Positions 10,259 to 18,819 are shown, numbered from the stretch's first letter. The stretch is DNA of 64,000 bases from JADKAV01 sp037046735 (GCA_037046735.1 JBAOHC010000021.1:1-64000); one strand, 5' to 3'. Numbers and translations are program-made. The notes: generated by a model not told the origin, from the letters alone.

Positions 10259-10764
10259 GTCCACAGCGCCACCGGCCAGGTCTGGGGAGGCAGGCTCGCC
10301 TTGCGCCACAGGCCGGCGACGAAATCCTCGGCCGTGGGTAGTTGCTCCCACACGGCAGGCAGGAAGGTGCCGCGGCGACCACGCGCCTCGACAACGGCGC
10401 CGGCGCGCGGCAGTCGCCGCACGACATCGAGGTAGGAGTCGGCGGCAAACGGCATCAGTTCGCCCAGAACGCTGATCTCGACATGCACGCCGTCCAAGGT
10501 GTCGAGAGGCGGGAACCGCGGGTCATCGAAAGCCGCCGCCACGGCATGTGTCACGATGTCGCGGCCCAGCGGTTGATAGGCCTCGAGCGCCCCGATGCAG
10601 CCGATCAGTTCACCGCGACGGCGCAAGGTGACGAACGAAGCGCCCCATGCCTGCAGATAATCCGGGAGCTCCCCGGGCGTCGGCCGGGCACCAGTGCGCA
10701 GCGCTGCCTCGATGCTGGTGATGGCCAGGTCCAGCATCTCGCGGCGCTGTTGGGCGGTGAACAT
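10222..10764 (-). CDS. amrA: AmmeMemoRadiSam system protein A (AMMECR1 domain)
   Basis: A 180-residue AMMECR1-domain protein. The family signature is LIGCIGAL (residues 53-60), with LGRDIVTHAVAAAFDDPRF and HVEISVLGE after it, then FLPAVWEQLP and a C-terminal GLWRKASLP. The ATG at 10764 shares its A with the TGA of amrB (TGATG), so translation is coupled. It is the last gene of a four-gene operon with the Memo-like B protein, an AMP-forming ligase and the radical SAM enzyme. The biochemical role of AMMECR1 proteins in this system is not established. The 3' end overlaps the convergent SDR gene. Confidence 0.93.
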   Translation of the reverse strand: MFTAQQRREMLDLAITSIEAALRTGARPTPGELPDYLQAWGASFVTLRRRGELIGCIGALEAYQPLGRDIVTHAVAAAFDDPRFPPLDTLDGVHVEISVLGELMPFAADSYLDVVRRLPRAGAVVEARGRRGTFLPAVWEQLPTAEDFVAGLWRKASLPPQTWPVALWTYEVEEFGTDVG

Positions 10765-11531
10765 CAGGGCCCCACCGCGAAGGCGCCGTATCCCACCACG
10801 CGATCGTGCGGGCCCGCCGTGTCGCCGGAGTTGCGCAGGTCGAGCTGCACGATTGCCCCGCCCATCCTTTGCGCAGCCAGCAGCAGGCCCCGTAGCGGAT
10901 AGGCCCCGCACGCATCGTCGTCGGCTATGCCCTGCCAGTCACCGCTCACGATGCGCTGGGCCGTCGCGCGATCCTGGCCGACCGCCGTCTCGTACCGGTG
11001 GTAGTGCGACAGGTCGGTGGACAGCACCACAACGGTCCCCGGATCGGCGAGGAACGGCTCCAGCACATCGGCGACCTCACTGGGTCCAGCCCGACCCACC
11101 AGGATGGGCAGCAGCCGCCAGCCCGGGGCCAACTGCTCCTGCAAGAAGGGCAACTGCACCTCGAGGCTGTGCTCGGGGGCGTGGGGGTAGTCGTCTCGAG
11201 GAAGACCGGCGTCACCGATGCCACCTTCGTCAATCTCGACCAGGCCCAGCGGTGTGCGCCACGCCTGCGCCCTGGGTGCGACCAGGCCCGCGACGGGTAC
11301 GTAGTGGGCGGGACCCGCGATGACCACCCGCTGGGCGGTGTGCAATTGCGCGTAGGCCGTCGCCGCGACCGGCCCCGAGTAGATGTGCCCCGCGTGCGGG
11401 ACGATGACACCGGGCGGCTGGCCGGGCAGGGCAACAGTGACAGCGGCCAAGTGCTCCGACACCTCCCGGCGCAGCTCGTCAGGATCAGCGGCGTAGAAGC
11501 GGCCCGCCACAGCAGGTTCACGCACGGCCAT
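10764..11531 (-). CDS. amrB: AmmeMemoRadiSam system protein B (Memo-like)
   Basis: A 255-residue protein of the Memo family, related to non-haem-iron dioxygenases. Family residues are all present: REPAVAGRFY at the N-terminus, PHAGHIYSG (His46), GPAHYVPVAG (His76), EHSLEVQLPFLQ (His121), STDLSHYHRY (Asp173, His176) and the conserved DDACGAYPL (Cys208). The chosen ATG (11531) overlaps the ligase stop by 14 bases. The gene lies between an AMP-forming ligase and amrA. In bacteria, Memo, AMMECR1 and a radical SAM protein occur together as a system of unknown function; this is one such set. Confidence 0.95.
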   Translation of the reverse strand: MAVREPAVAGRFYAADPDELRREVSEHLAAVTVALPGQPPGVIVPHAGHIYSGPVAATAYAQLHTAQRVVIAGPAHYVPVAGLVAPRAQAWRTPLGLVEIDEGGIGDAGLPRDDYPHAPEHSLEVQLPFLQEQLAPGWRLLPILVGRAGPSEVADVLEPFLADPGTVVVLSTDLSHYHRYETAVGQDRATAQRIVSGDWQGIADDDACGAYPLRGLLLAAQRMGGAIVQLDLRNSGDTAGPHDRVVGYGAFAVGP

Positions 11532-12855
11532 CTGGACCCCCTGCGAGCAGCAGTCGCTCCACTTTCCCGCTGGCGTTGTGGGGCAGGTCGGTGTGGTGTT
11601 CAAGGTCCTTGGGGCGCTTGTAGGCGGCAAGACAACGCCGGGCCCACTCGTGGACGTCGGCCGGAGCAGCCTCACCCGTGAACGCCGCGCATACCCGCTG
11701 TCCCCACTGCGGGTCGTCACGGCCGAACACCGCGACCTCGCTGACCCCCGGGCACTCGAGCAGGACCGCCTCGACCTCCGCCGGATACACGTTCACGCCG
11801 CCGGTGATGATCAGGTCCTCGCGGCGGCCCTCCAGGAAGAGGTACTCGCCGTCGAGCCGACCCAGGTCACCCACGGAAAAGGCGTCACCGGCCCAGGCGG
11901 CCGCGGTCTTCACGGGGTCGTTCCAGTATTCAAACCGCGCGAAGTCGGGGGTGTGACACCAGATGACGCCGTCCCTGATGGCCAGGCGGCGGCCAGGTCG
12001 CGCGACGCCGACGGTCCCCACGTGATCCTCCCAGGACGCCCCGGGGCAGACCGTGAACTGACCTTCAGTGGAGCCGTAGAACTCCCACACATGTTCGGTC
12101 CCGGCCCAGTCGTGCAGGCGGCGCTTGATGCTCGGAGGACAGGCCGCACCGGCATGGGTGATCAGCCGGTAGGGACTGGCTGGCAGATCCAGTTGGAACA
12201 GGCGCTGTAGGTGGCTGGGGACGAGGAAGGCGTGCGTGGGCCGATGGTCGGCCATGGCCCGCGCGATGCTCGGCGCGTCGAACTCGCCCGGGAGAACGGC
12301 CGCACCACCCACGTGCAGGACGGCCATCGCGTAGCGCAGTGGCGCGGCATGGCACAGCGGACCGTGGACGAGGGTCACGTCATCGGCCGTGAACTCCCAA
12401 TGGTCGATCTCGTCACGCCACAGGGCCTCGGTCAGGGACTCACCGATGCCCTGGGTGTAGACGCCCTTCGGCCGGCCGGTCGTGCCGGAGGTGTAGTGCA
12501 TGGGACGCCCGATCGGCCAGTCGGACAACTCGGGAGCCGGGCCGGTCGTCTGGGTCAATGCCAGGATGTCGGCGGCCTCTGAGATCGTGACGCTGGCCCC
12601 GCTGTCCGTGATGATGTGGGCCCGTTCTGCGTCGGTGAGCAGCGGGTTGATCGGCACCGGCACCAGCCCCGACCGCAGCGCGGCCGCCACGATGGCGATC
12701 ACCCGGGACTGCAGCACTGCGGCTTCCGCCTGCGGGTAGCGGTGCTCGGGGGTCACGATCGCCACCCGGTCGCCGGGGCGTAGTCCCCGTTGCGACAGCC
12801 CGGCGGCGGCCCGCACGGCGAGGCGCTGGTACTCCGCGGCGGTCAGGACGTACAT
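11518..12855 (-). CDS. AMP-forming acyl-CoA synthetase/ligase embedded in the AmmeMemoRadiSam operon
   Basis: A 445-residue member of the ANL superfamily. The P-loop motif YTSGTTGRPKGV is at residues 121-132, YGSTEGQ follows in the middle, then GDLGRLDGEYLFLEGRREDLIITGGVNVYPAEVE (quoted in part: GRREDLIITGGVNVYP), and the catalytic lysine region NASGKVERLL near the C-terminus. It should activate a carboxylic acid as acyl-AMP and pass it to CoA or another thiol. The N-terminal region is shorter than in typical FadD proteins (about 500-550 residues). It starts nine bases after the radical SAM gene and overlaps amrB by 14 bases, so it is an integral operon member. The substrate is unknown. Confidence 0.92.
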   Translation of the reverse strand: MYVLTAAEYQRLAVRAAAGLSQRGLRPGDRVAIVTPEHRYPQAEAAVLQSRVIAIVAAALRSGLVPVPINPLLTDAERAHIITDSGASVTISEAADILALTQTTGPAPELSDWPIGRPMHYTSGTTGRPKGVYTQGIGESLTEALWRDEIDHWEFTADDVTLVHGPLCHAAPLRYAMAVLHVGGAAVLPGEFDAPSIARAMADHRPTHAFLVPSHLQRLFQLDLPASPYRLITHAGAACPPSIKRRLHDWAGTEHVWEFYGSTEGQFTVCPGASWEDHVGTVGVARPGRRLAIRDGVIWCHTPDFARFEYWNDPVKTAAAWAGDAFSVGDLGRLDGEYLFLEGRREDLIITGGVNVYPAEVEAVLLECPGVSEVAVFGRDDPQWGQRVCAAFTGEAAPADVHEWARRCLAAYKRPKDLEHHTDLPHNASGKVERLLLAGGPDGRA

Positions 12856-12864
12856 GTCAGCAGG

Positions 12865-13932
12865 CTATCCGTGCAGTCGCACGGGCAGCCGTCGCCGACC
12901 CCAGGAACCGGGCACCGCCTCGAACACCCCGGCGATATCCGTCCCACACGTACGACACCGGCCCTCGATGAGGTCGAAGGAGAGCACCTCGTACCAGTCC
13001 CGCTCGATGACGGCCGCGTTGCAGCCCGGGCAGAACGTCGTGTCACCCTCGGCATCGTGCACGTTGCCGGTGTAGGCGTAACGGATGCCGTTGGACCGTG
13101 CGATCTGCCGGGCGCGGGTCAAGGTCTCGGGCGGGGTAGGTGGGCAGTCCAGCATCTTCCAATCGGGGTGGAAGGCGCTGAAGTGCATCGGAACGTCGGG
13201 CCCGCAGTGGTCGGCGACCCACCGCGTCAGCCGGTCCAGTTCGGCGTCGGAGTCGTTGTGCCCAGGCACGATCAGCGTCGTGAGTTCGACCCACGCGGGG
13301 CTCTCGTGCACCGCCCATTCGATGCTCTCCAGCACTGTCGCCAGGCTGCCCCCACACACGCTGCGGTAGTACTCCTGCGTGAATCCCTTGAGATCAATGT
13401 TGATGGCGTCCATGGCGCCGAACAGCTCCGCGCGGGGGCGGGCCTCGACGTATCCGGCGGTCACCGCCACGGATTTGATGCCCCGCTCGCGGCACACTGC
13501 AGCGGTGTCCACCGCATACTCCAGGAAGACGACCGGGTCGTTGTAGGTGAACGCCACGCTGGTGCAGCCGAGGCGCACCGCGGCGTCGGCGATCTGCTCC
13601 GGGCTGGCCTCATCGGACAGGCTGTCGATGTCGCGGGACTTGGAGATGTCCCAGTTCTGGCAGAACTTGCAGGTCAGGTTGCAGCCCGCGGTACCGAAAC
13701 TGAGCACGGGGGTACCGGGCAGAAAGTGATTGAGGGGTTTCTTCTCGATGGGATCGATGCAGTAGCCACTGGACCGGCCGTAGGTGCTGCTCACGATCAT
13801 GTCGTGTTCACGAGCCCGCACGAAGCACAGGCCACGCTGGCCCTCATGGAGGCGGCACGCGCGCGGACACACATCGCACTGCACGCGACCGTCGTCGCGT
13901 AGGTGCCAGTACAGCGTCTCGTGCGCCCCCAC
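12865..13932 (-). CDS. amrS: AmmeMemoRadiSam system radical SAM enzyme
   Basis: A 355-residue radical SAM protein. The cluster motif CNLTCKFC (Cys84, Cys88, Cys91) binds the SAM-coordinating 4Fe-4S cluster. Before it lies a second cysteine set, CDVCPRACRLHEGQRGLC (Cys19, 22, 26, 36), and near the C-terminus two CxxC pairs (FCPGC and RCRTC), which could bind another cluster or zinc. NINDLKG-type sequence (INIDLKGF) and IPGHND-type sequence (IVPGHND) match pyruvate-formate-lyase-activase relatives. The GTG at 13932 heads the operon amrS-ligase-amrB-amrA. The reaction is unknown. Confidence 0.95.
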   Translation of the reverse strand: MGAHETLYWHLRDDGRVQCDVCPRACRLHEGQRGLCFVRAREHDMIVSSTYGRSSGYCIDPIEKKPLNHFLPGTPVLSFGTAGCNLTCKFCQNWDISKSRDIDSLSDEASPEQIADAAVRLGCTSVAFTYNDPVVFLEYAVDTAAVCRERGIKSVAVTAGYVEARPRAELFGAMDAINIDLKGFTQEYYRSVCGGSLATVLESIEWAVHESPAWVELTTLIVPGHNDSDAELDRLTRWVADHCGPDVPMHFSAFHPDWKMLDCPPTPPETLTRARQIARSNGIRYAYTGNVHDAEGDTTFCPGCNAAVIERDWYEVLSFDLIEGRCRTCGTDIAGVFEAVPGSWGRRRLPVRLHG

Positions 13933-13972
13933 ACCTCTAGGGCACTACCGCGGACGGGTCCGTGTCAAGGCG

Positions 13973-14383
13973 TCAGCCTGCTAAGGCATCAGGTTCCACG
14001 TCGTCCCACGGTTCTGGCGGTGCACTGTCGTCCAAGTGGTACGCGAAGTGGGTGTCCAGCGCGAGCAGGAAGCCGCCTTGCACCATGACCGCCGCACCGT
14101 CGGGCCGCAGGCCTTTTCGGTACAGTGCCGCGCCGACCGCCACGTATCCGACATCGGCGACCGCATTGGCGAGCAGGATCCGGCGCAGGCGTGGTGTCGC
14201 AGGCATGGGCCGGGAACTGGTCCATGCAGCAATGCCCGCGTTGATGACACCCCAGGCGAATGTCTGCCGGCCAAACCTGCGCGCTGGGTCGTTTCTGCCC
14301 CCTGCCCACAGTGCCGCACCGGAGATGAGGCTCACCGCCGACCACGTCGCGAAGGTGCGCTGTAATCCTTGTGCTGTTGCCAT
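13973..14383 (-). CDS. Small membrane protein of unknown function
   Basis: A 136-residue protein with about four hydrophobic segments (FATWSAVSLISGAALWAG; FAWGVINAGIAAW; ILLANAVADVGYVAVGAAL; MVQGGFLLALDTHFAYHL) and an acidic C-terminal tail. The ATG at 14383 has GGAGG upstream and shares its A with the TGA of the DUF5522 gene. I do not recognise a characterised family; it looks like the DUF6992-type 'transmembrane' proteins of actinobacteria. The gene ends 40 bases before the start of amrS on the same strand, so it could be transcribed with that operon. Confidence 0.75.
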   Translation of the reverse strand: MATAQGLQRTFATWSAVSLISGAALWAGGRNDPARRFGRQTFAWGVINAGIAAWTSSRPMPATPRLRRILLANAVADVGYVAVGAALYRKGLRPDGAAVMVQGGFLLALDTHFAYHLDDSAPPEPWDDVEPDALAG

Positions 14384-14682
14384 CACGCCTCCCCAACATA
14401 TGGACAATGCCGACATCCGGACTGACAGCAGCGCCCGCGATCCAGATGGTACTGCGCGGTCAATACGTACAGGCCGGTGTCAGGGTCGACGTACATCTGC
14501 TCTCCTGCGGCCACGGCACGCGCGTGCTCGGTCATGATCACTGCGAACCGCGGGTCGTCTGGACTCAGCCTGCTGGGGTGTGGCAACAGAGGATCAGGAC
14601 GTGGCACGAGCCCATTGTCTCTCAAGTCCGAGGTGGCGTGACCGGGCAGCCTCCAAGAGGGCCGGACCGGACATGCTGGCAT
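14383..14682 (-). CDS. DUF5522-type cysteine-rich small protein
   Basis: The C-terminal half carries YVLTAQYHLDRGRCCQSGCRHCPY (motif CCQSGCRHCPY), the hallmark of the DUF5522 family, whose cysteines look metal-binding. The N-terminal half, HPSRLSPDDPRFAVIMTEHARAVAAG, also fits the family. An ATG at 14682 gives 99 residues, but family members usually begin just before the HPSRLSPDDPR block, so the GTG at 14607 (74 residues) may be the true start. Its TGA overlaps the ATG of the next gene. Function is unknown. Confidence 0.8.
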   Translation of the reverse strand: MPACPVRPSWRLPGHATSDLRDNGLVPRPDPLLPHPSRLSPDDPRFAVIMTEHARAVAAGEQMYVDPDTGLYVLTAQYHLDRGRCCQSGCRHCPYVGEA

Positions 14683-14714
14683 CGGGGTGCGTTTCTTACT
14701 CCTCGGTGGCGCTG

Positions 14715-14728
14715 CCCGCGTGCGCGGG
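14715..14728 (-). terminator. Hairpin shared by both 13E12 copies
   Basis: CCCGC-loop4-GCGGG lies 12 bases after the 13E12 stop codon at 14740. The same stem with a different loop base follows the other copy at 35066-35079. There is no U-run, so intrinsic termination is uncertain; conservation with the gene is what is notable. Confidence 0.45.
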
Positions 14729-14739
14729 AAGGCCTGTCT

Positions 14740-15849
14740 TTAGGGGTCGTCGGGGCGGCTGGTGTATCGCTTGCCGCGGGGGCTGATCCAGATGGTGGTG
14801 TTGTTCGGTCCGCGTTCCACCCGCCAGCCGGTGTGGGTTTTGATCCGGTGGTGGTAGCGGCACAACGCCTGCAGATTGGCCACGTCGGTCGCGCCGGTTG
14901 GGTAGGGCACGATGTGGTCGAGGTCGCAGGAGCGGGCGGGCCGGCCGCAGCCGGGGAACCGGCAGTGCCGGTCGCGGGTCTGCACGTACCGGCGCATCTT
15001 CACCGTCGGGGCGTAGCCGATCCGACACTGCGGTGGTGCCAGCCGGATGACCGCCGACGGCAACTCCAGGCGGCGCAGCAGATCATCCGCATGGGCATCG
15101 GCGATCGGCCCGTACCCCTCGATCTCCGCCCCGTCGTCGGTCATGATGACCGCGATCGGGACCTGCTGGGCTGGCGTGATCCCGGTCAACAGCTCGATGA
15201 ACATGTCGGCCCGGCTGGCAGCCCGCGACCCGGCAATCGTGGTCGCTTTCGCCCGGATCGCCTCCATACAGGCGGTGGCTTCCTCAGCGGTGAGGTAGGC
15301 GGACAGGGTGGCCATGCCATCCGGCTCCGGGATCAGGCTGACTCTGCGGCACTTGCGGGCCTTCCTACGGCGCCGCTCCGCGGCGTCGGCGTCGATCCGG
15401 TCGACCTGCCGGGTCAGCCACGGCCGCACCCGCGACACGGTCCGGGTCGCCGCGTAGTCGATCGCCCGCTCCACCAGCGCCCGCCGGGCACCCGGTTCAA
15501 GTCCGAGGGTGGCGCGGGTGATCTCCCGCACCTTCACCAAATCGATCCGGCCCTCAGCAAGAGCGGTCAGCAGCACTGGCAGGTCCTCGACCACATCCAC
15601 CGCCACATCCACCATCGACGAGGCGGCACCCGGCGTCCACACCATCGCGCAGGCGATCTCCGGCGGGGTCGGATCGACCACCACCCCGTCCGGGTCGGCA
15701 CCCAGCTCGGACTCCACGAACACCTGATGGAAAGCCCGCAACTGCTGGGCGTGGCAATACCCGATCACCGCCTCCGCCGCCTTGGCTGCATCGAGCGGAT
15801 CCTCGTCGGAGAACATATCCTCCAGGACCGCCAACACCGAATCGTTCAT
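14740..15849 (-). CDS. 13E12-repeat family DUF222/HNH endonuclease protein, copy 1
   Basis: A 369-residue protein with an N-terminal DUF222 domain (AAEAVIGYCHAQQLRAFHQ, DPTPPEIACAMVWTPGAA, EGRIDLVKVREI) and a C-terminal HNH nuclease domain: CRFPGCGRPARSCDLDHIVPYPTGATDVANL then CRYHHRIK, which contains two zinc cysteines, the DH pair, the Asn and the final His. The frame is intact. The protein is about 85% identical over its whole length to the copy at 33946-35055 in the opposite orientation. The ATG at 15849 matches the start of that copy; a GTG at 15855 is also in frame. In mycobacteria such genes are the REP13E12 dispersed repeats, used as phage integration sites; nuclease function has not been shown. 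Confidence 0.93.
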   Translation of the reverse strand: MNDSVLAVLEDMFSDEDPLDAAKAAEAVIGYCHAQQLRAFHQVFVESELGADPDGVVVDPTPPEIACAMVWTPGAASSMVDVAVDVVEDLPVLLTALAEGRIDLVKVREITRATLGLEPGARRALVERAIDYAATRTVSRVRPWLTRQVDRIDADAAERRRRKARKCRRVSLIPEPDGMATLSAYLTAEEATACMEAIRAKATTIAGSRAASRADMFIELLTGITPAQQVPIAVIMTDDGAEIEGYGPIADAHADDLLRRLELPSAVIRLAPPQCRIGYAPTVKMRRYVQTRDRHCRFPGCGRPARSCDLDHIVPYPTGATDVANLQALCRYHHRIKTHTGWRVERGPNNTTIWISPRGKRYTSRPDDP

Positions 15850-16047
15850 GCCCACACCGTACGAGAGGGCTACGACAAATTACCCTGACCAGGGAATTCG
15901 GTGTGGATTACTGACATGCAACCTCGCGCCAAGGGCTGGGAAGCAGCGGGACAGAGGGTCGCGCGGTCACACGACGGCAGGACCGATGCTGACGTATGGC
16001 GAGGAGCGTCAGGCACGATGGAACCGTGACGAGCACCCCCCTGGCCG

Positions 16048-16572
16048 ATGCTCGTTGGTTCGCTGCTGCTGCGCTACGCGATACCGGACGACATCGAGCG
16101 CCTGCTCACGTTGCGTGACGACGCCGATGCCAACCGTTTCATGATTCGGACATCAGTTGGACCCAGACGTGTTCCGGCGGGACTGGCTGGCTGTGGCCGA
16201 CAGCGACACCGACTTCTCCTGCGTCGCCGAACAACCGGGGATGCCATTGCGGACCGAAGGCAGGATCGGGTACATCGTCGATCCCCGCTACTGGGGATTG
16301 CGGGTGGGCTCGGCAATGGGGTACGGGCTGCTGGCGGCCGCGTTCGGCCCTTTGGAACTGCGACGCGTCACCGCCAGTTGCAACGCCGATACCTTGGCCT
16401 CCGTGCGCATCTTGGAGGCTCTGGGGTTGCGCCGTGAGCAGCATGGCATTGCTGATTCGTGGCACGCCGAACTGGGCTGGGTCGATGGCTACCAATACGC
16501 ACTGCTCACCTCGCAGTGGCAGGAACAGCAACGGGTATGGAGGTGGTTGTCAGCCTGTACGGCAGTGGCGCT
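16048..16572 (+). CDS. GNAT N-acetyltransferase, RimJ/RimL-like (frameshifted)
   Basis: The blocks LLLRYAIPDDIERLLTLRDDADANRFM, then DPDVFRRDWLAVADSD and IGYIVDPRYWGLRVGSAMGYGLLAAAF, and RVTASCNADTLASVRILEALGLRRE (each quoted only in part as needed) are those of GNAT acetyltransferases of the RimJ/RimL group, including the acetyl-CoA loop and the N-x-x-S-x-x-x-L-x-x-G signature. The first block is in one frame and the rest in another, breaking near 16150. The start is uncertain (GTG 16026 or ATG 16048). The reading frame runs on past the domain end, so another indel near 16540-16570 is likely and the stop is an estimate. Confidence 0.65.
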
Positions 16573-16590
16573 GAGTGCTCCCGGCGCCAC

Positions 16591-17223
16591 TCACTGCGGC
16601 GGACCCACCATCTCGGCCAGCGTTTCGATCATGGGCCGGATGGCCTCGAAGGACACCTGCACCGTGCTGACCAGTTCTTGGGTCTCCATCCAGGCAGCGG
16701 GTTCCCAGGAACGGGTGGCGTGCAGCGTGCGATGGCGCAGCAGATCCAGATCCGGATTTTCGGGGTCAACGCCCCGAGGCCTCGTCTTCAACTGGTCACC
16801 ATCGACCACAAAGCCAGCTGTGGTGGCCACCTCGAGGGCCTTGCGCAGATCGGCTGAACCGTGCTCGCTCAGGTACTCGCGGTACCGCTTCACCTGATCG
16901 CCTGTGCTCTGGTACCAACCGCCGGCCACCATGAACCCGGTGCCGGAAACCTGCATGTACCAACCGAGGCCGTGTGGACCCTTGAAGAGGCAGCCCTGGT
17001 GATCCTTGATCGGAGTCTTGTCGCGGCTGAACCGCATATCGCGGTAAGGGCGGTACAGATGAGCCGGGCCAAACGGCTCCCCGACGGCGTCGGCGAGCGC
17101 CTGCAACGGGTCGCGGACATCGCGTTCCCACTGCGGCTTGTGCTCGACCCAGAACTCACGGGTGTTGTCGGCGGCCAGGTGATCGTAGAAGTCGAAGGCT
17201 TCGGCGGGGATTCCAATAGACAT
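16591..17223 (-). CDS. DUF2461 domain-containing protein
   Basis: A 210-residue protein matching the DUF2461 family along its length: IPAEAFDFYDHLAADNTREFW, LYRPYRDMRFSRDKTPIKDHQG, GWYMQVSGTGFMVAGGWY and KYRE-type sequence (KRYREYLSEHG). The ATG at 17223 is chosen because the family begins at this point; an upstream in-frame start at 17283 would add unrelated residues. Function is unknown. It is convergent with the GNAT gene and divergent from the acyltransferase gene. Confidence 0.9.
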   Translation of the reverse strand: MSIGIPAEAFDFYDHLAADNTREFWVEHKPQWERDVRDPLQALADAVGEPFGPAHLYRPYRDMRFSRDKTPIKDHQGCLFKGPHGLGWYMQVSGTGFMVAGGWYQSTGDQVKRYREYLSEHGSADLRKALEVATTAGFVVDGDQLKTRPRGVDPENPDLDLLRHRTLHATRSWEPAAWMETQELVSTVQVSFEAIRPMIETLAEMVGPPQ

Positions 17224-17330
17224 GGGTCGAGCCTGCCACTGGCGGTCAGTCAGTGGCAGCGTGCTTGTGGACAACTCCACCACTCACGCAACTCCCCCAC
17301 GTCTGCCCACGCCCCCTGTACCGTGCGTAC

Positions 17331-18587
17331 ATGCCGGGGCTGACCGAACGCGTCGTGGCCGCGTCCCGGAATCGCGACCGCGTCCTGGACGCCATAAAGG
17401 CGCTCGCCCTCATGGTGGTCATCGCCGGCCATAGCCTGGCCTGGCACATCCCGCCGGACGGCACAGCAGTCAACGTCCTCGAGCAGGCGCACTACCTGGT
17501 ACCGCTCACCTGGATCTTCCAGGTCCTGCCCCTGTTCTTCGCCGCCGGGGCGGTGAGCAACGCCGCGAGTCTGACCCGCCACGGCCGCGCACAGTACCTG
17601 CAGTCACGCGGATCCCGCCTACTAGCACCCGTCGTGGTCTATGCGACGTTCTGGACCGTCATCCTCTTCCCATTGCACGCGGTCGGGGTCGGCCGATTCT
17701 TGGCCCAACTCCTGTGGTTTGCCGGGGTCTACCTGCTGGTCGCAGCGGCCGCTGTCATCACCACGAAATGGACGTCCCGGCCCGGGCCAACCCTGGCCGT
17801 GTGGCTCCTACTGATCATCGCCGTCGACCTGCTGCGATTCACCGACCTGGCAGGCTTCGCCTGGCTGAACATGCTGCTCGTGTGGGGCTGGCTGCACCAG
17901 GTGGGCTACTACCTGCCCACCTTGCAGGGTCGCCGGACGGCGATCCCGGCCGGTCTGGCCCTGATCGGCCTTGCCGTGATCGTGGCCATCAATGGCCCAT
18001 TCTCGGTGAGCCTGATCTCCGTGAATGGGATCCCCGGCTTCTCAAACCTCGCCCCGCCGAGCGTGGTTCTCGCCCTGTTCGGAGCCGGCCAGATCCTGCT
18101 GGTGGCCGGGTTGTGGCCGGTGCTGCAGCGCGGGCTGCGCAACGACCGAGTCTGGACCGCCATCGCCCTGGTCGGGGCACGCGGGATGGGCATGTACCTC
18201 TGGCACATCCCCTTGGTCGGCATCGCGGCCGGCGCCGCCATGCTGCTGGGCTTCGCCGCGCCCGCCCTGAGCCTCACCTGGTGGGCCGTGCACCTGACGG
18301 TGGTGGCGCTCGTCATCCCGCTCGCCTGGCTGGTGGCGGGGGTGGCGAGTACCCCGGAACGCTGGCTCACCCGCCTGCCGGGCCTTGCGAGAGCGGGCCT
18401 CGGATGTGCGCTGGGCGGGCTCGCCGTGCTCAACACCGCCGCGACCGGTTTCGGAACCTGGTGGGGCGCTGGTGCCGCCGGGCTACCATCCAGCGCCGCA
18501 CTGAACCTGGTCCTGGTAGTGCTGGCCTATCTCCTCGTCAGGCCGCGACGAGCACACTCAACGACAACAGGACCGCCACCAGCGTGA
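17331..18587 (+). CDS. Acyltransferase 3 family membrane protein
   Basis: A 418-residue integral membrane protein with about ten hydrophobic helices. The N-terminus RDRVLDAIKALALMVVIAGHSLAW contains the family's early catalytic-type His (VIAGHS), and GARGMGMYLWHIPLVG in the second half is the second signature. Members of this family O-acylate sugars or lipids of the cell envelope using membrane or CoA donors. The ATG at 17331 lies 107 bases from the divergent DUF2461 gene. The 3' end overlaps the convergent DUF202 gene by about 50 bases. Confidence 0.88.
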   Translation: MPGLTERVVAASRNRDRVLDAIKALALMVVIAGHSLAWHIPPDGTAVNVLEQAHYLVPLTWIFQVLPLFFAAGAVSNAASLTRHGRAQYLQSRGSRLLAPVVVYATFWTVILFPLHAVGVGRFLAQLLWFAGVYLLVAAAAVITTKWTSRPGPTLAVWLLLIIAVDLLRFTDLAGFAWLNMLLVWGWLHQVGYYLPTLQGRRTAIPAGLALIGLAVIVAINGPFSVSLISVNGIPGFSNLAPPSVVLALFGAGQILLVAGLWPVLQRGLRNDRVWTAIALVGARGMGMYLWHIPLVGIAAGAAMLLGFAAPALSLTWWAVHLTVVALVIPLAWLVAGVASTPERWLTRLPGLARAGLGCALGGLAVLNTAATGFGTWWGAGAAGLPSSAALNLVLVVLAYLLVRPRRAHSTTTGPPPA

Positions 18588-18807
18588 CGACCGCCGGCTC
18601 CCAGGTGGCGGCCGGCACCTCCCCGCGCAAGGAGCGCAGCCGATGCACGATCGGGATGATCCCGATGACCGTGAGGACAATGGCGATGACTGCTTCGATC
18701 TGATACCCGGCGATCGCGAGGTGGACGGCGCCCAGCCCGCCGATCACGGTGACGGCCAGCAGCGTGCGCCGCCACGCAAGCCGCGTGCGTTCGTACTGCG
18801 AGTTCAT
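18538..18807 (-). CDS. DUF202 family small membrane protein
   Basis: An 89-residue protein with three hydrophobic segments. The N-terminus NSQYERTRLAWRRTLLAVTVIGGL has the family's ERTxLAWxRT core, and EVPAATWEPAVVTLVAVLLS forms the last helix. It starts 12 bases after another DUF202 gene, and both follow a GH13 glucosidase gene, forming one minus-strand operon. The family function is unknown; these proteins resemble the VTC1-like small three-helix proteins. The 3' end overlaps the acyltransferase gene tail to tail. Confidence 0.85.
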   Translation of the reverse strand: MNSQYERTRLAWRRTLLAVTVIGGLGAVHLAIAGYQIEAVIAIVLTVIGIIPIVHRLRSLRGEVPAATWEPAVVTLVAVLLSLSVLVAA

Positions 18808-18819
18808 CGGCAGTGCTCG

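Larger units (their letters stand above)
14712..15885 (-). repeat. 13E12 repeat unit, copy 1 (with conserved flanks)
   Basis: The similarity to the other copy extends beyond the gene. Upstream, TTTGTCGTAGCC then CTCGTACGGTGTGG is shared just before the start codon. Downstream, the 14-base hairpin and the following CAGC-CCACC stretch are shared. The copies lie about 18 kb apart and point in opposite directions, so they form a large inverted repeat. I see no terminal inverted repeats or target duplications, so it is not an ordinary insertion sequence. Confidence 0.7.

Noticed and set aside
12790..13902. About 370-codon plus-strand frame opposite amrS
   Set aside because: amrS carries the radical SAM motifs on the other strand.
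14371..15888. About 500-codon plus-strand frame opposite 13E12 copy 1
   Set aside because: Antisense shadow of a well-supported DUF222/HNH gene.
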